DNA of 64,000 nucleotides from Paenibacillus macerans. GTDB lineage: Bacteria; Bacillota; Bacilli; Paenibacillales; Paenibacillaceae. Shown one piece after another: positions 18,143 through 27,262 of this stretch. The translations under genes were made by a program, and so were the position numbers. The DNA is taken from positions 2,170,001 through 2,234,000 of the forward strand of contig NZ_UGSI01000001.1 in assembly GCF_900454495.1 (NCBI RefSeq), read 5' to 3'. Each line of letters starts with the position of its first letter. The stretch's first letter is position 1. The notes beneath the pieces are model-generated. The model made no database searches. It worked only from the letters and a program-made list of their open reading frames with translations, and was not told the origin of the DNA.

Positions 18143-19513
18143 CTATTGGATCGCTTTAGCTTCTTTTCTTGCGCTTAATTCCGCTAAAATATGCTTATAT
18201 TTATCATCTGTTAAATTATACAAGAATACAAAAGTCAAAATAGCAATTCCTGCTCCAATAGCCGGGTACAGAAGCATTAATGATTTTATTCCAGCTAATG
18301 TTTCGGCTGATTGCTGAACATTAGGAATGTATCCAATCAGACTCAAAACCACTCCTGGAATAAATCCGGCTAAAGCTTGTGCAAGCTTTCTGCAGAAGCT
18401 AAAAGTAGAATAAATAATTCCTTCGGTTCTTTCTCCTGTTTTCCACTCGCCGTATTCGACGGCATCGGATATAAATGCCCAGGTCATACCGTTCATGAAA
18501 GCCGTTCCAAACCAGGCTATAGAAGAAAATGTTATAAATACAGCTTTATTTCCGGGAAGCATGTAATTTATTAGATCGCCGGCCACCCATATGCCCAATC
18601 CTGCTAAAAAAGTAGCTTTCTTTCCGATTTTTTTAACGACAAGCGGCATTACAGCAACGCCTATCAATGAACAGCCGATACTTACGAAATTTAAAGTTGC
18701 TGTTAAGTTTGCATTACCGAGGACATATTGAGCATAATATACCATCATACCTACCTTCAGATTGTAAAAAGATATGGTTAATAAGCTCATCAGATTCAAG
18801 ATCATTAGCGGTTTATTTGAGAAAAGCACTTTAAACATTTTGCTTATAGGTTCTTTTTTCTTCTCCGGAGCGTCAACTCTTACATGTTCTACCGTATATT
18901 TATAGCAAATTAAATGAAAAACCGTACCAATCAAGGCCATTAATCCCATGACTACCGGATAACCTACTTTGGAATCGGAAAAATTCAGTATTAGAGGTAT
19001 TACGGCTACCCCTGTGATCAGTACGGCCAAATTGGAACCGGCCTGTCTGAAGGAAGCCAGCTTGGTTCTTTCTACTGAATCTTGAGTCATCGCTGCTGCT
19101 AATGAACCATAGGGTATATTTACAAAAGAATAGGCTAATCCAAACAGCATGTAGGTAATATAAGCAAAGGCTATTCTTCCGGCCATCGATAGATTCGGAA
19201 CTAAAAAGCATAGTACCGTAGTGATTGCCAGAGGCAGTGTGCCGTATAAAATAAACGGCCTGAATTTTCCTCTTTTCCCTATTTTCTTTCTGGAGTCTAC
19301 AATCGTTCCGACAGTTACATCTGCAAAAGCGTCAAATATTTTTGATATTAAGAAGACAGTTCCTCCAACCACCGCCGGAATATTAAGCACATCCGTAAAG
19401 AACTTCAGCAGATATGATTGCCCTAAATCAAACATAAACCCATTTCCCAAATCCCCAAATCCATAAGCAAGCTTTTCCTTCAAAGGCAATTTTTGTTTTG
19501 GATTGCTTTCCAT
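18143..19513 (-). CDS. GPH family glycoside:cation symporter
   Basis: The 456-residue protein shows the MelB/XylP pattern: LKEKLAYGFGDLGNGFMFDLGQSYLLKFFTDVLNI at the N-terminus, then KIFDAFADVTVGTIVDSRKKIGKRGKFRPFILYG, which holds the conserved Asp residues for cation coupling. Twelve hydrophobic segments follow, with NGMTWAFISDAVEYGEWKTGERTEGIIYS in the second half. It would import a glycoside with sodium or protons for the GH31 enzyme encoded downstream. The two genes form an operon. Two cre-like boxes lie about 80-110 nt upstream, so catabolite repression is likely. A divergent AraC-type gene is the probable activator. It is AT-rich like its neighbours. Confidence 0.88.
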   Translation of the reverse strand: MESNPKQKLPLKEKLAYGFGDLGNGFMFDLGQSYLLKFFTDVLNIPAVVGGTVFLISKIFDAFADVTVGTIVDSRKKIGKRGKFRPFILYGTLPLAITTVLCFLVPNLSMAGRIAFAYITYMLFGLAYSFVNIPYGSLAAAMTQDSVERTKLASFRQAGSNLAVLITGVAVIPLILNFSDSKVGYPVVMGLMALIGTVFHLICYKYTVEHVRVDAPEKKKEPISKMFKVLFSNKPLMILNLMSLLTISFYNLKVGMMVYYAQYVLGNANLTATLNFVSIGCSLIGVAVMPLVVKKIGKKATFLAGLGIWVAGDLINYMLPGNKAVFITFSSIAWFGTAFMNGMTWAFISDAVEYGEWKTGERTEGIIYSTFSFCRKLAQALAGFIPGVVLSLIGYIPNVQQSAETLAGIKSLMLLYPAIGAGIAILTFVFLYNLTDDKYKHILAELSARKEAKAIQ

Positions 19514-19916
19514 ACATAGCCCTCCCGAAAAATATGTTTTATATATTCTGATGAAATAGGCTGCATTTCATCCAAATATCTGGAAATGCCTTTGTTAAAG
19601 CGCTTACTTGTTAGCGCTTACTTTATGGTTTGAATTTTTCAAGCACCATCTGCGCCATAGCAGGCTTTTGGCTTAATTCCTGTTCCACAATTGCAATTAA
19701 TTTCACAAACATGTTTTTAATTATAGATAAATGACGATAAAAAAATATGTTTTAATTGCTTCAAAACTTGTAAAAATTGCTGTAGTAAAATATCATACAG
19801 CTCATCTTCGCATGTAATTATTATTCTATTCGCCAGTTACAACGTTTTTCAGTAGAACTCTTCAGTAATCTTAGTTACAATTTATACAAGTCATTGTGCT
19901 GAAAAGGGGACCACGA
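19514..19916. other. Divergent regulatory region, GPH operon / araC
   Basis: This AT-rich intergenic stretch contains the tandem cre-like boxes and must hold the promoters of both the symporter operon and the AraC regulator. No further motif could be assigned with confidence. Confidence 0.6.
19593..19624 (-). promoter_or_regulatory. Tandem cre-like catabolite repression boxes
   Basis: Read on the minus strand, AGTAAGCGCTAACA and AGTAAGCGCTTTAA lie side by side, each one or two bases from the CcpA box TGWAARCGYTWNCW. On the plus strand this appears as AGCGCTTACTT repeated after a 3-nt spacer. They lie between the symporter operon and the AraC gene, nearer the symporter. Confidence 0.65.
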
Positions 19917-20795
19917 ATGAAAAGAAATTTGCATAAGTTTTTTACTCGCAAATATATGATTTCCAGCGATTATGAGGTTTTTCACTTTTTAAACTCCGAT
20001 ATTCCTTTGTTGTATTTACATCATCATGATTTTTATGAGATTTATTTATTTATTTCCGGAGACATTACTTATTTGATCGAAGGCAAATCCTACGATATAA
20101 AACCGGGTGACATTATATTGATTAATACAAAGGAGCTCCACCAAGCAGTTATTAATAGTATGAAAGTCCCCTATGAACGGATTGTACTTTGGATAAACAA
20201 ATCCTTTCTCCAAGAATTATCATCCCAAGAAACGGATCTTACTTTATGCTTTGAAAGCGTTAAAAAAAGAAATGTAATAAGAGCGGACATTGAATTTCAG
20301 CAAAATGCGAAGACACAGCTCAATAAGCTGTTAAGTCTTGAAAACCACCAAGGGTTAGGCAAAGATTTGCTATATAAGGCCTATATTGCGGAGCTTGTCG
20401 TAAACTTAAGCAATCTTGTTTTGAACGACACATCAAACCTGGATATTTCTGTAAAGAAGAGCATTCTCATCGATGGGATAATTGAGTATATTAATGATCA
20501 TTTAGAAGAAGACATCTCCATTGATGAACTTTCCAAACAGTTTTATCTCAGTAAATTTCATCTATCCAGGGAATTTAAAAAGCATACAGGCACCACTATT
20601 CACAGGTATATGGTGCAGAAGAAATTAATTAAAGCAAAAGAGTTAATTCTTAAAGACTATCCAATAAATAGTGTTTACAAACAGTCAGGCTTTGGCGATT
20701 ATTCAAATTTTTTTAGAGCTTTTAAGAATGAATATGGTGTTACTCCAAAGCAGTTTTATGAACTGATGGTTGCGTCAAATTTGAATAAAAATTAA
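19917..20795 (+). CDS. AraC family transcriptional regulator (cupin sensor domain)
   Basis: The 292-residue protein has an N-terminal cupin-like sugar-sensing domain (LLYLHHHDFYEIYLFISGDITYLIEGKSYDIKPGDIILINTKELH, about 33-77) and a C-terminal double helix-turn-helix (DISIDELSKQFYLSKFHLSREFKKHTG, then INSVYKQSGFGDYSNFFRAFKNEYGVTPKQF). Such regulators usually activate adjacent sugar genes when ligand binds. It is divergent from the GPH-GH31 operon, its likely target. AAAGGGGA precedes the ATG at 19917 by 6-7 nt, so that start is preferred over the GTG at 19896. It shares the low GC of the island. Confidence 0.88.
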   Translation: MKRNLHKFFTRKYMISSDYEVFHFLNSDIPLLYLHHHDFYEIYLFISGDITYLIEGKSYDIKPGDIILINTKELHQAVINSMKVPYERIVLWINKSFLQELSSQETDLTLCFESVKKRNVIRADIEFQQNAKTQLNKLLSLENHQGLGKDLLYKAYIAELVVNLSNLVLNDTSNLDISVKKSILIDGIIEYINDHLEEDISIDELSKQFYLSKFHLSREFKKHTGTTIHRYMVQKKLIKAKELILKDYPINSVYKQSGFGDYSNFFRAFKNEYGVTPKQFYELMVASNLNKN

Positions 20796-20799
20796 CGAT

Positions 20800-21000
20800 A
20801 TAAGCGGTGATTACATTCTCTACAGCCTTGACTCCATTGAGGCCGTTAAGCTGGCTGCGATCAAGGGACACGGTGCTGCATTTCTGCCGTATTTGTCCAT
20901 AAAAAAAAAGAGCTGTACAACATACAGCTCAAGCCTTGATCCGGATCTCCCATACAATCGATTTCAATCATACTTCGGCACTCTCTCCTCATTCGGCTCT
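20800..21000 (+). pseudogene. C-terminal remnant of a LysR-type regulator
   Basis: Starting near 20812 the plus frame reads SGDYILYSLDSIEAVKLAAI, then KGHGAAFLPYLSIKK, which resembles the effector-domain end of LysR regulators (a SIEAIK helix followed by GIAFLP). After a run of A residues the frame is lost; the +1 frame continues ELYNIQLK and another gives LIRISHTIDFNHTSALSP. No start, helix-turn-helix or ribosome site is present, so this is a decayed 3' fragment. It also carries the terminator hairpin of the opposite-strand gene. Assignment is by eye from a short stretch. Confidence 0.45.
20901..20930 (-). terminator. Terminator of the tandem binding-protein operon
   Basis: GAGCTGT and ACAGCTC form a 7-bp stem, followed on the minus strand by nine T residues. 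It lies about 120 nt after the stop codon of the lipoprotein gene ending at 21050. Confidence 0.8.
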
Positions 21001-21049
21001 GCTACTTCCCTCCATCTTACACAGTATTCAACTCAAGTTTATTGGGCTA

Positions 21050-22447
21050 TCATTTCTTTACAGATTGATCAAGCAGCGTTTGCGCTTCGGACTTTACGGT
21101 TGCTACCGCATCATCAAGGGATTTTTGCCCTTTTTTCACAAGCTCTAGTTCTCGGCTTAAGACCGCCGCAAAATCGTTGAAGAATGGATCAGGCAGCTTG
21201 TACCAATCGTCACTACGCCTTGGAAATTTTGATTTTAACCGATAGAACGGCTCTAAACTGATTCCTTCATAGTCCTTCATAAATCCTGATCGACTTAATA
21301 ACAGTTGCTGACCTAACAACAATTCATTAGATTCAGAGCTAGCACGAGCATAATCTTCACCGCACACATACTTAATAAATTCCCATGCGGCATCTTGATG
21401 GACTGATGCTTTATTAATGGCGAATATATCACCTGGTGTTACATAAGTTGATGTAGGATCAAGAGGATCGACGGGTCCGGCGGCAATCCCAAGTTCAAAG
21501 GGGACATCATCGTTCACATCATTCTTGAAATGATCCATAAGTGCTAGCGACGTTACCGATCCAATATGCATAGCAGAACGCCCCATGAGAAATGGTTGGC
21601 TGTCATAAAACTCCTCTTTCGTTCCACGGGTGAATAATTCATCCATAGAATTAAAAATAGCTCCCGATTGGCCTGCCTCAATAGCAGTCTGAATCACTTT
21701 CTTCCACGCATCTGTATCTAAGGTCACCTGCATCTTATCTGTGTTCACGATCGACAATCCTTCAGCCCGGCTCATCTTATCAATCAGTGTAACTAGATCC
21801 ATAGGGGCTTCATACACATCTCCACCGCTATATCCGTAAACTCGTGTCTGTTTATCCCCTTCAGTAGGAAAACGGCGGGCAAGCTCAATGATGTCGTACC
21901 AACTCATTCCATCAGATGGTAACTCTATGCCATTTTTCTTGAACAGGTCTTTGTTATAAAATATCGCCTTGCTTGAGAATGACGGAGTAAGCCCATACAA
22001 TTGACCACCGCCTAGTTCACGAAACTGATCAACTAAACCAGGAACGAACCCATCTAGATTATAGTTATCTCTAGCACTAAGCGAATCAAGTTCAGTCAGT
22101 ACTCCATCGTTAATTTGTTTTTTAAACTGATGAGCATCCAGAATCAAGATATCCGGCTGTTCTTCACGGATAAACTCTGCATACACCTCTTCCTTCGTCT
22201 TGTCCCCCATATCCTTGTAAATGTCCGCATCACTGATGACTTCAAATTGGATATGATCATTAAGCGTCGTGAACGAATCTCCATATTGCTTGTAGAATAA
22301 TTCCGAATCCTGATAGATGACCTTAAGCGTAGTCGTCTCTTGATTCTCCTTTGGTTCAATCGGACCCTTAGATTCACTTGTACAACCTACTAGTACCAGG
22401 CAACTAATAACAAGCATCGTAAGTACTTGCAACCATGTTTTGTTCAT
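21050..22447 (-). CDS. Extracellular solute-binding lipoprotein, second of a tandem pair
   Basis: This 465-residue protein begins MNKTWLQVLTMLVISCLVLV with lipobox LVGC, so it is exported and lipid-anchored. The body is a family 1 solute-binding fold: DILILDAHQFKKQINDGVLTELDSL, GGGQLYGLTPSFSSKAIFYNKDLFKKNGIELPSDGMSWYDIIELARRFP, and AAWEFIKYVCGEDYA near the end. It is clearly paralogous to the upstream lipoprotein. The previous gene's stop overlaps an in-frame ATG at 22486, but AGGAG lies 6 nt before the ATG at 22447, which starts the signal peptide directly. No permeases or ATPase accompany the pair, so ligand and partner are unknown. A purely sensory role or use of a distant permease is possible. 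Confidence 0.8.
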   Translation of the reverse strand: MNKTWLQVLTMLVISCLVLVGCTSESKGPIEPKENQETTTLKVIYQDSELFYKQYGDSFTTLNDHIQFEVISDADIYKDMGDKTKEEVYAEFIREEQPDILILDAHQFKKQINDGVLTELDSLSARDNYNLDGFVPGLVDQFRELGGGQLYGLTPSFSSKAIFYNKDLFKKNGIELPSDGMSWYDIIELARRFPTEGDKQTRVYGYSGGDVYEAPMDLVTLIDKMSRAEGLSIVNTDKMQVTLDTDAWKKVIQTAIEAGQSGAIFNSMDELFTRGTKEEFYDSQPFLMGRSAMHIGSVTSLALMDHFKNDVNDDVPFELGIAAGPVDPLDPTSTYVTPGDIFAINKASVHQDAAWEFIKYVCGEDYARASSESNELLLGQQLLLSRSGFMKDYEGISLEPFYRLKSKFPRRSDDWYKLPDPFFNDFAAVLSRELELVKKGQKSLDDAVATVKSEAQTLLDQSVKK

Positions 22448-22482
22448 CATCGACTCCTGTCTCTGCTCAACATGCAGCATAG

Positions 22483-23958
22483 TCATTTAAAAGGTACTGT
22501 CTTGAAATCATCCCAATGGATGGTCATGTCTTCCGTTGCCATGCCCTTGTCCGGCTCTGAACTCCCATTTTCTCCATTAACTGTCCTGACAAGGACTGCT
22601 TCATCAAGGGCAGCTTGCGCATCTCGTTGAATCGTCTGTAGTGCGTCATCAAGGGATTTTTGAGACTTCTCTACTTGGGTCAATTCACGATACGAAATCT
22701 CCTCATATCTTTCTTTGAATTCATCCGTAATAATACTACTATTAGGATCATCATAATAATTACTTAGCGGCAAAGAGGTTAAGTGATAGAATCCATCCAA
22801 GTTAATTCCATAATAATCGCTTGTTTGACCCATGCGTGAAGGTATACCATGATCAGGTCTTCTCGCCAATTTGCTGGCAACCTTATCACCCTGCATAAAC
22901 TTCAACAATTCCCATGCGGCATCTACATTGGAGGAATTGGCACGAATCGCATATACATAGTCATTATTCATATTCAGATCTCTGGTTATTTCTCGGTTGG
23001 ACGGGTCTGCTGGACCAACCACCATACCCACCCTAAATGGCTTAACCCCTGATTTATCACTTTTTATATAGTCAAGTACACTATAGGCCCAGCTAGGTTC
23101 ATCAGTGATCAACATCGCTTGCCGCCCCTTAGCAAAAAGTTGCTGTCCATCGAAATCTTCATCCGCGTTAAATCCTCCCTTGTGAAGGGCATTCGTTGAT
23201 AATGCCGCTTGAGCTAGTTCGTACGCTTGCTTCCAGCCTTCTGTATCCATTGTAACTTGCATTGTATCAAGGTTAACTGCCTTTAATCCCATAGATAAAC
23301 CGATCCACGTACCTAGTTCATCCAGAGGGTTTTCTTTGTTTAACCCAAAACTAGTGAATCCCCCGTATATCCTAGACTGCTCATCTCCATCGGTAGGAAA
23401 TCGTGCTGCTAAGTCGATCAGCTCTTGCCAAGTCATCCCGTCGCGTGGCGGCTCAATTCCATATTTCTCAAACAGGTCAATATTGTAAAAAATGGCTTTT
23501 CGCTGGAATGTAGGTGCAAAACCATACAACTTCCCGCCGCCTTGCTCCCTGAGAAAGCTGGTGATGGAAGGATAAATCGTGTCGATATTGTAGTGATCCC
23601 GCACCGCCAGCGGTTCAAGATCCAACAAGAACCCTGCTGCTGATAATCGGTTATAATCATCAATACTTAAGTAAAGAACATCGAGTTGTTCTTGTTCGAT
23701 AGACTGCTCAAGAGCCTGCACATAGTTCGAAGCGGTCTTCTCAAGTTCCACACTTTTGGGTCTAACAAGCTGAATCTTAATCGAACCGTTCTCGGCATGG
23801 AACATATCACCGTATTGATGATTAAAGTATCTGTTTTCTTTGTCGTAAGTCATCACCTTCAACTTAACAGTGTTTGCCGCCGGCGAGCTTGTACAACCTG
23901 CCAACCCAATCATTAGTAAACCTATAAGCAGCATCGATGTTAACTTGAACTTGCGCAA
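22483..23958 (-). CDS. Extracellular solute-binding lipoprotein, first of a tandem pair
   Basis: The 491-residue protein starts at a TTG codon (AAGGGGGA 6-7 nt upstream). Its signal MRKFKLTSMLLIGLLMIGL ends in lipobox LAGC. It shares with the downstream copy the order LLDLEPLAVRDHYNIDTIYP, GGGKLYGFAPTFQRKAIFYNIDLFEKYGIEPPRDGMTWQELIDLAARFPTDGDEQSR, and AAWELLKFMQGDKVASKL. The two are tandem duplicates that have diverged substantially. It lies 57 nt after a BceB-like permease gene in the same direction, so the three may be cotranscribed. That would be an unusual combination, because BceB-type permeases do not normally use such binding proteins. Confidence 0.8.
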   Translation of the reverse strand: MRKFKLTSMLLIGLLMIGLAGCTSSPAANTVKLKVMTYDKENRYFNHQYGDMFHAENGSIKIQLVRPKSVELEKTASNYVQALEQSIEQEQLDVLYLSIDDYNRLSAAGFLLDLEPLAVRDHYNIDTIYPSITSFLREQGGGKLYGFAPTFQRKAIFYNIDLFEKYGIEPPRDGMTWQELIDLAARFPTDGDEQSRIYGGFTSFGLNKENPLDELGTWIGLSMGLKAVNLDTMQVTMDTEGWKQAYELAQAALSTNALHKGGFNADEDFDGQQLFAKGRQAMLITDEPSWAYSVLDYIKSDKSGVKPFRVGMVVGPADPSNREITRDLNMNNDYVYAIRANSSNVDAAWELLKFMQGDKVASKLARRPDHGIPSRMGQTSDYYGINLDGFYHLTSLPLSNYYDDPNSSIITDEFKERYEEISYRELTQVEKSQKSLDDALQTIQRDAQAALDEAVLVRTVNGENGSSEPDKGMATEDMTIHWDDFKTVPFK

Positions 23959-24015
23959 ACGGAATCCCCCTTTTTGAAAAACTGATTCATCTTTCCCATA
24001 AGTCCTGGCGGCTGT

Positions 24016-25953
24016 TCATACCATCATTTTCTGTAAAGCTTTCACATAACGCGATCTCGCAATGATAAAGTAGACGGTCTGGGCGGCCAGAAAAGCCAGT
24101 GCCACTGTAAAAGTAGCCGTATAGACATAGACATGCGAGATCCTCATATATCTCAGTACAGACTTCAAAACCACAAGCGTTTGTATCGCGGATATCGGAA
24201 TCGGAATAAAAAAGATAAAAGCAATTTGCTTCGTAGCCGCCGCGCTCATTTCTCCGCTGCTCAATCCGATCTTGGACAGGGCATGGTACGTTCGGCTGTC
24301 GGCAGATAGCTCCGTATAAAGCTTGAAGTACAAAAAGCTTGCCGTCGAAATCGAGAAGATCAGGGCGATAAAAATTCCGATAAAGCTGAACACGGAGGTC
24401 GTATCTTTCGTGCTCCGGTATTTGTCGGAACGAACCGTCAAAATATTATTCAGACAGTCTGCGACGCAGCCGTTCATTTGCTGCTGATTCCATGCGTACA
24501 GCTCTCTGCCGATCTTGGATTGCTCATCTTGCAGCGAGGGAAGCTGTGTCCAGGATGGTACATGATAGAGATACTCTGGTCTGCTAGATAAATCAGCTGT
24601 TAATTGGGTAAAAAAGGCATCTTCAACAATGAGCATAACCCCTGCATTACTAACGCCTCCCAACTGGGGTATGCTGATTTCCTGCACAATCGTAATGCTG
24701 GACTCGGTTCCCTCAAACTTTAAGGGCTGCCTGGGCAAACGTTTAACGTCCGGATAAACCGCCACAGCCGTTTGCCAAGGCAGATTCTCCAACGGCTCTA
24801 CCTCCAGCAAAGCCGCCAGTTCATTAAACTGGCTTGCCCGAACAAACTCTACATCGCTGCCAGTTGTTGGGTCGTGGGCATAATTCTGCAGCATAGCGCC
24901 AATCGAATCTATCCGATACCGCTCAAAAGCGATGCCCGCTTCCTGCATGGACTGCTCAATAGTGGCCAGCTCCGCATCGATACGCTCTGGCTGATATACG
25001 TCATACCTGAAAGCAAATTTATTGTTCAAAAACTGCTGCTTGTTGTCTTGATCAACGGCCAGTACGAAGCCTGCGCTTATGCAAGCGATCGAAGTAACAA
25101 CCGTCACCAGAAACAGCATTTTGGCATTGTCCTTCAGCTTATAACTGATCTCGGAAATCCACAACAAATTAGTGCCGCGCCATACACGCCTTCGATTTCG
25201 TTTGAGCAAACGAATGAGGAGAACTGACAGCTGGGAGTAAAAGAGATAGGTGCCGGAAATACCGGAAAAAGCGGCGATCATCAGAACTTTCGGAGATAGA
25301 GTGTCCTTGTCGAGGGCCACAAAACTAATAGTCAGTAAAATCGCGCCCAATATGGAAAGCCAAATTGAAACTTTCGGCTCCCGCTTCGGCCTGCTGCTGC
25401 CCTTCAAAAGCTCCAGCACCCGATTTTTGCGAATAAACAGCAGCGTAAAAAGCGATATCGCCACAAATAAAGCAACAAAGCAGCTCGCCGTCAGTGCAAT
25501 TGCCTTTAATGGCCAATAAAAGTCCAGCTCGTTCATATCGATCATTTTTGTACTGACCAGTAAAAACAGCTTGGCCAACAGCAGCCCGCCGGCGATTCCG
25601 GTGACTATGGAAACTGTGCCGATGATCATATTTTCCAGAAAAATCAGGCTATTAATTTGTCCCGGCTGTGCGCCCAGCATCATTAAAATCCCAAACTCTT
25701 TATTGCGGGACTTCAAAAAAGCGCTGATCGAGTAAAGCACAAAAAAGATCGCAAAAACAAACACCACGTACGCGGCAACCTGCATGCAGATTAACGTCAT
25801 TTTGCCCATCGGCGCACGCTGAATTTCAGGATGATAGATGAAAACGGCATACGTAAAAAAAATCATCACCATAAATGCGCTGCTTAATAAATATCCCGTG
25901 TAAGCACGGCCGTTGCGTCTGACATTATTAAACGCGAACCGAGGAAAATTCAT
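24016..25953 (-). CDS. FtsX/BceB-like ABC transporter permease, orphan
   Basis: The 645-residue protein matches the BceB/VraG size and layout. An N-terminal helix (GYLLSSAFMVMIFFTYAVF) is followed by the first FtsX core, FVLYSISAFLKSRNKEFGILMMLGAQPGQI. More helices, a large extracellular domain at about 300-510, and three C-terminal helices with a second FtsX half complete it. BceAB-type systems detect or remove peptide antibiotics such as bacitracin together with a two-component system. Here neither a BceA ATPase nor BceRS is adjacent, so either the ATPase is encoded elsewhere or the system is decaying. GGGAGGG lies 7 nt before the ATG. Lipoprotein genes follow downstream. Confidence 0.85.
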   Translation of the reverse strand: MNFPRFAFNNVRRNGRAYTGYLLSSAFMVMIFFTYAVFIYHPEIQRAPMGKMTLICMQVAAYVVFVFAIFFVLYSISAFLKSRNKEFGILMMLGAQPGQINSLIFLENMIIGTVSIVTGIAGGLLLAKLFLLVSTKMIDMNELDFYWPLKAIALTASCFVALFVAISLFTLLFIRKNRVLELLKGSSRPKREPKVSIWLSILGAILLTISFVALDKDTLSPKVLMIAAFSGISGTYLFYSQLSVLLIRLLKRNRRRVWRGTNLLWISEISYKLKDNAKMLFLVTVVTSIACISAGFVLAVDQDNKQQFLNNKFAFRYDVYQPERIDAELATIEQSMQEAGIAFERYRIDSIGAMLQNYAHDPTTGSDVEFVRASQFNELAALLEVEPLENLPWQTAVAVYPDVKRLPRQPLKFEGTESSITIVQEISIPQLGGVSNAGVMLIVEDAFFTQLTADLSSRPEYLYHVPSWTQLPSLQDEQSKIGRELYAWNQQQMNGCVADCLNNILTVRSDKYRSTKDTTSVFSFIGIFIALIFSISTASFLYFKLYTELSADSRTYHALSKIGLSSGEMSAAATKQIAFIFFIPIPISAIQTLVVLKSVLRYMRISHVYVYTATFTVALAFLAAQTVYFIIARSRYVKALQKMMV

Positions 25954-26425
25954 TTATATTCCCTCCCCAGAAAGACAAAAAATTGATAATTTTCTGAAAA
26001 CTTGCAAAATGATCATGCTTTTCATCCCTTTCAAGAGATACCCGATCATTGGTTCTTTCTCTATTAATGTACCTTATCGGCGGCTTGGGAACTATCGATT
26101 TACCTTAATCACAGCTTACATCATGGTTAAGATTATGTTCGCCTTTGCGTTCGGCAGTCTGTTCAAATTTTGGACATAAGTCCAGCTCCTTTTTCCGACT
26201 TGAAAGTAAATCCAAGCGGATTCCTTTGCGTTATTATGTACTCTACCTAGAGCCCTATCATAGGATCTTTAGATATTAGGAATCTATTATCTATAACACT
26301 CGCACCAGAATTTAATCTGCCTACACATTACTCTACGCCCGCCAACATTTATGTTTATCTTGAATACAGCTCGCAGCTTGCTTCAGCCCAAGTGATAATC
26401 CATACCTTGCAAATTCCGAATATGC
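25954..26425. other. Intergenic stretch without recognisable gene
   Basis: About 470 nt between the BceB-like gene and the tRNA terminator. Short frames are present, for example one ending at 26179 with a hydrophobic tail, but none has a ribosome site or a recognisable family. Confidence 0.5.
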
Positions 26426-26464
26426 AAAAAGCCCTTGAATCTCCACGAAAGGAAATTCAAGGGC
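26426..26464 (-). terminator. Terminator of tRNA-Leu
   Basis: GCCCTTGAAT and ATTCAAGGGC pair across a loop, followed on the minus strand by five T residues, 20 nt after the tRNA 3' end. Confidence 0.85.
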
Positions 26465-26483
26465 TTATTCATTGTTGAGTTAA

Positions 26484-26568
<85 letters not shown>

Positions 26569-26659
26569 GTATTTCGTTGATGCATTGTTTTGCAGCAACG
26601 AAATTTATAATATCACGAATATTTGGGGGAGTCAAGGCAGGAAAACAACTTTTTTACCG

Positions 26660-27160
26660 TTACTTAACCCCGGCCGATTGCCTCTCGTTGAGAAAGTCGG
26701 CCATCGTTTGGAAGAACTTCAGCACCGCCAGCAGTTCGGCTTCGGCAAACGAGTCAAAGGTGTCCAAAAACCTGCGTTCCATCATCTTGTGCATCGCTTC
26801 ATGCGCTTCGAAAATCCGCCTGCCTTTTGGCGTCAGACTGAAGTACACTTCCTTCTTATTGTCGTTCAACTGGCCGCGCTTCACATACCCTTCCTCAAGC
26901 AGCTTGGCACTGATTTTAGTAATGCTCGCTTTCGATAAATTCAGCTTGTCGGCAATGGTAGTGTTGTTGATCGGCTCGTGGTTGCCGATGCAGTCGAGCA
27001 CATGAACGGTCGTCAAATTGTTCGGAAACGAGTCAAGCCCCATTTCCCGCGCCTGATCGGCGAATTCGTCCAACTCCCTATCGAACGACTGCTCCATCAT
27101 ATGCGAAAAATGGAGAAACTGCCCGTAAACCAGTTGCTTTAACTTCTCGGACGAGTTCAC
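26660..27160 (-). CDS. MarR family transcriptional regulator
   Basis: The protein (166 residues from the GTG at 27160) is a winged-helix MarR regulator. Helices around LTTVHVLDCIGNHEPINNTTIADKLNLSKASITKISAKLLEEGYVKRGQLNDNKKEVYFSLTPKGRRIFE cover the DNA-binding region and the wing. The C-terminal helices with MMERRFLDTFDSFAEAELLAVLKFFQTMADFL form the dimer interface. A GGGGGGAG stretch sits just before the GTG; an upstream TTG at 27214 has no ribosome site. It lies 102 nt after a PNPOx-fold gene in the same direction and may regulate it. Ligand unknown. Confidence 0.85.
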   Translation of the reverse strand: MNSSEKLKQLVYGQFLHFSHMMEQSFDRELDEFADQAREMGLDSFPNNLTTVHVLDCIGNHEPINNTTIADKLNLSKASITKISAKLLEEGYVKRGQLNDNKKEVYFSLTPKGRRIFEAHEAMHKMMERRFLDTFDSFAEAELLAVLKFFQTMADFLNERQSAGVK

Positions 27161-27262
27161 CTTCTCCCCCCCTTTCTTCCTGTTGAATTTCCGGTTTTGT
27201 TTACTCGATAACAATTTAAATAAGGATAATACTGAGGTTCATCAGGAATTATCTTTATTATT

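Noticed and set aside
25913..26179. 88-codon plus-strand frame with hydrophobic tail
   Set aside because: It overlaps the BceB-like gene start in antisense and has no ribosome site or family match that I can recognise.
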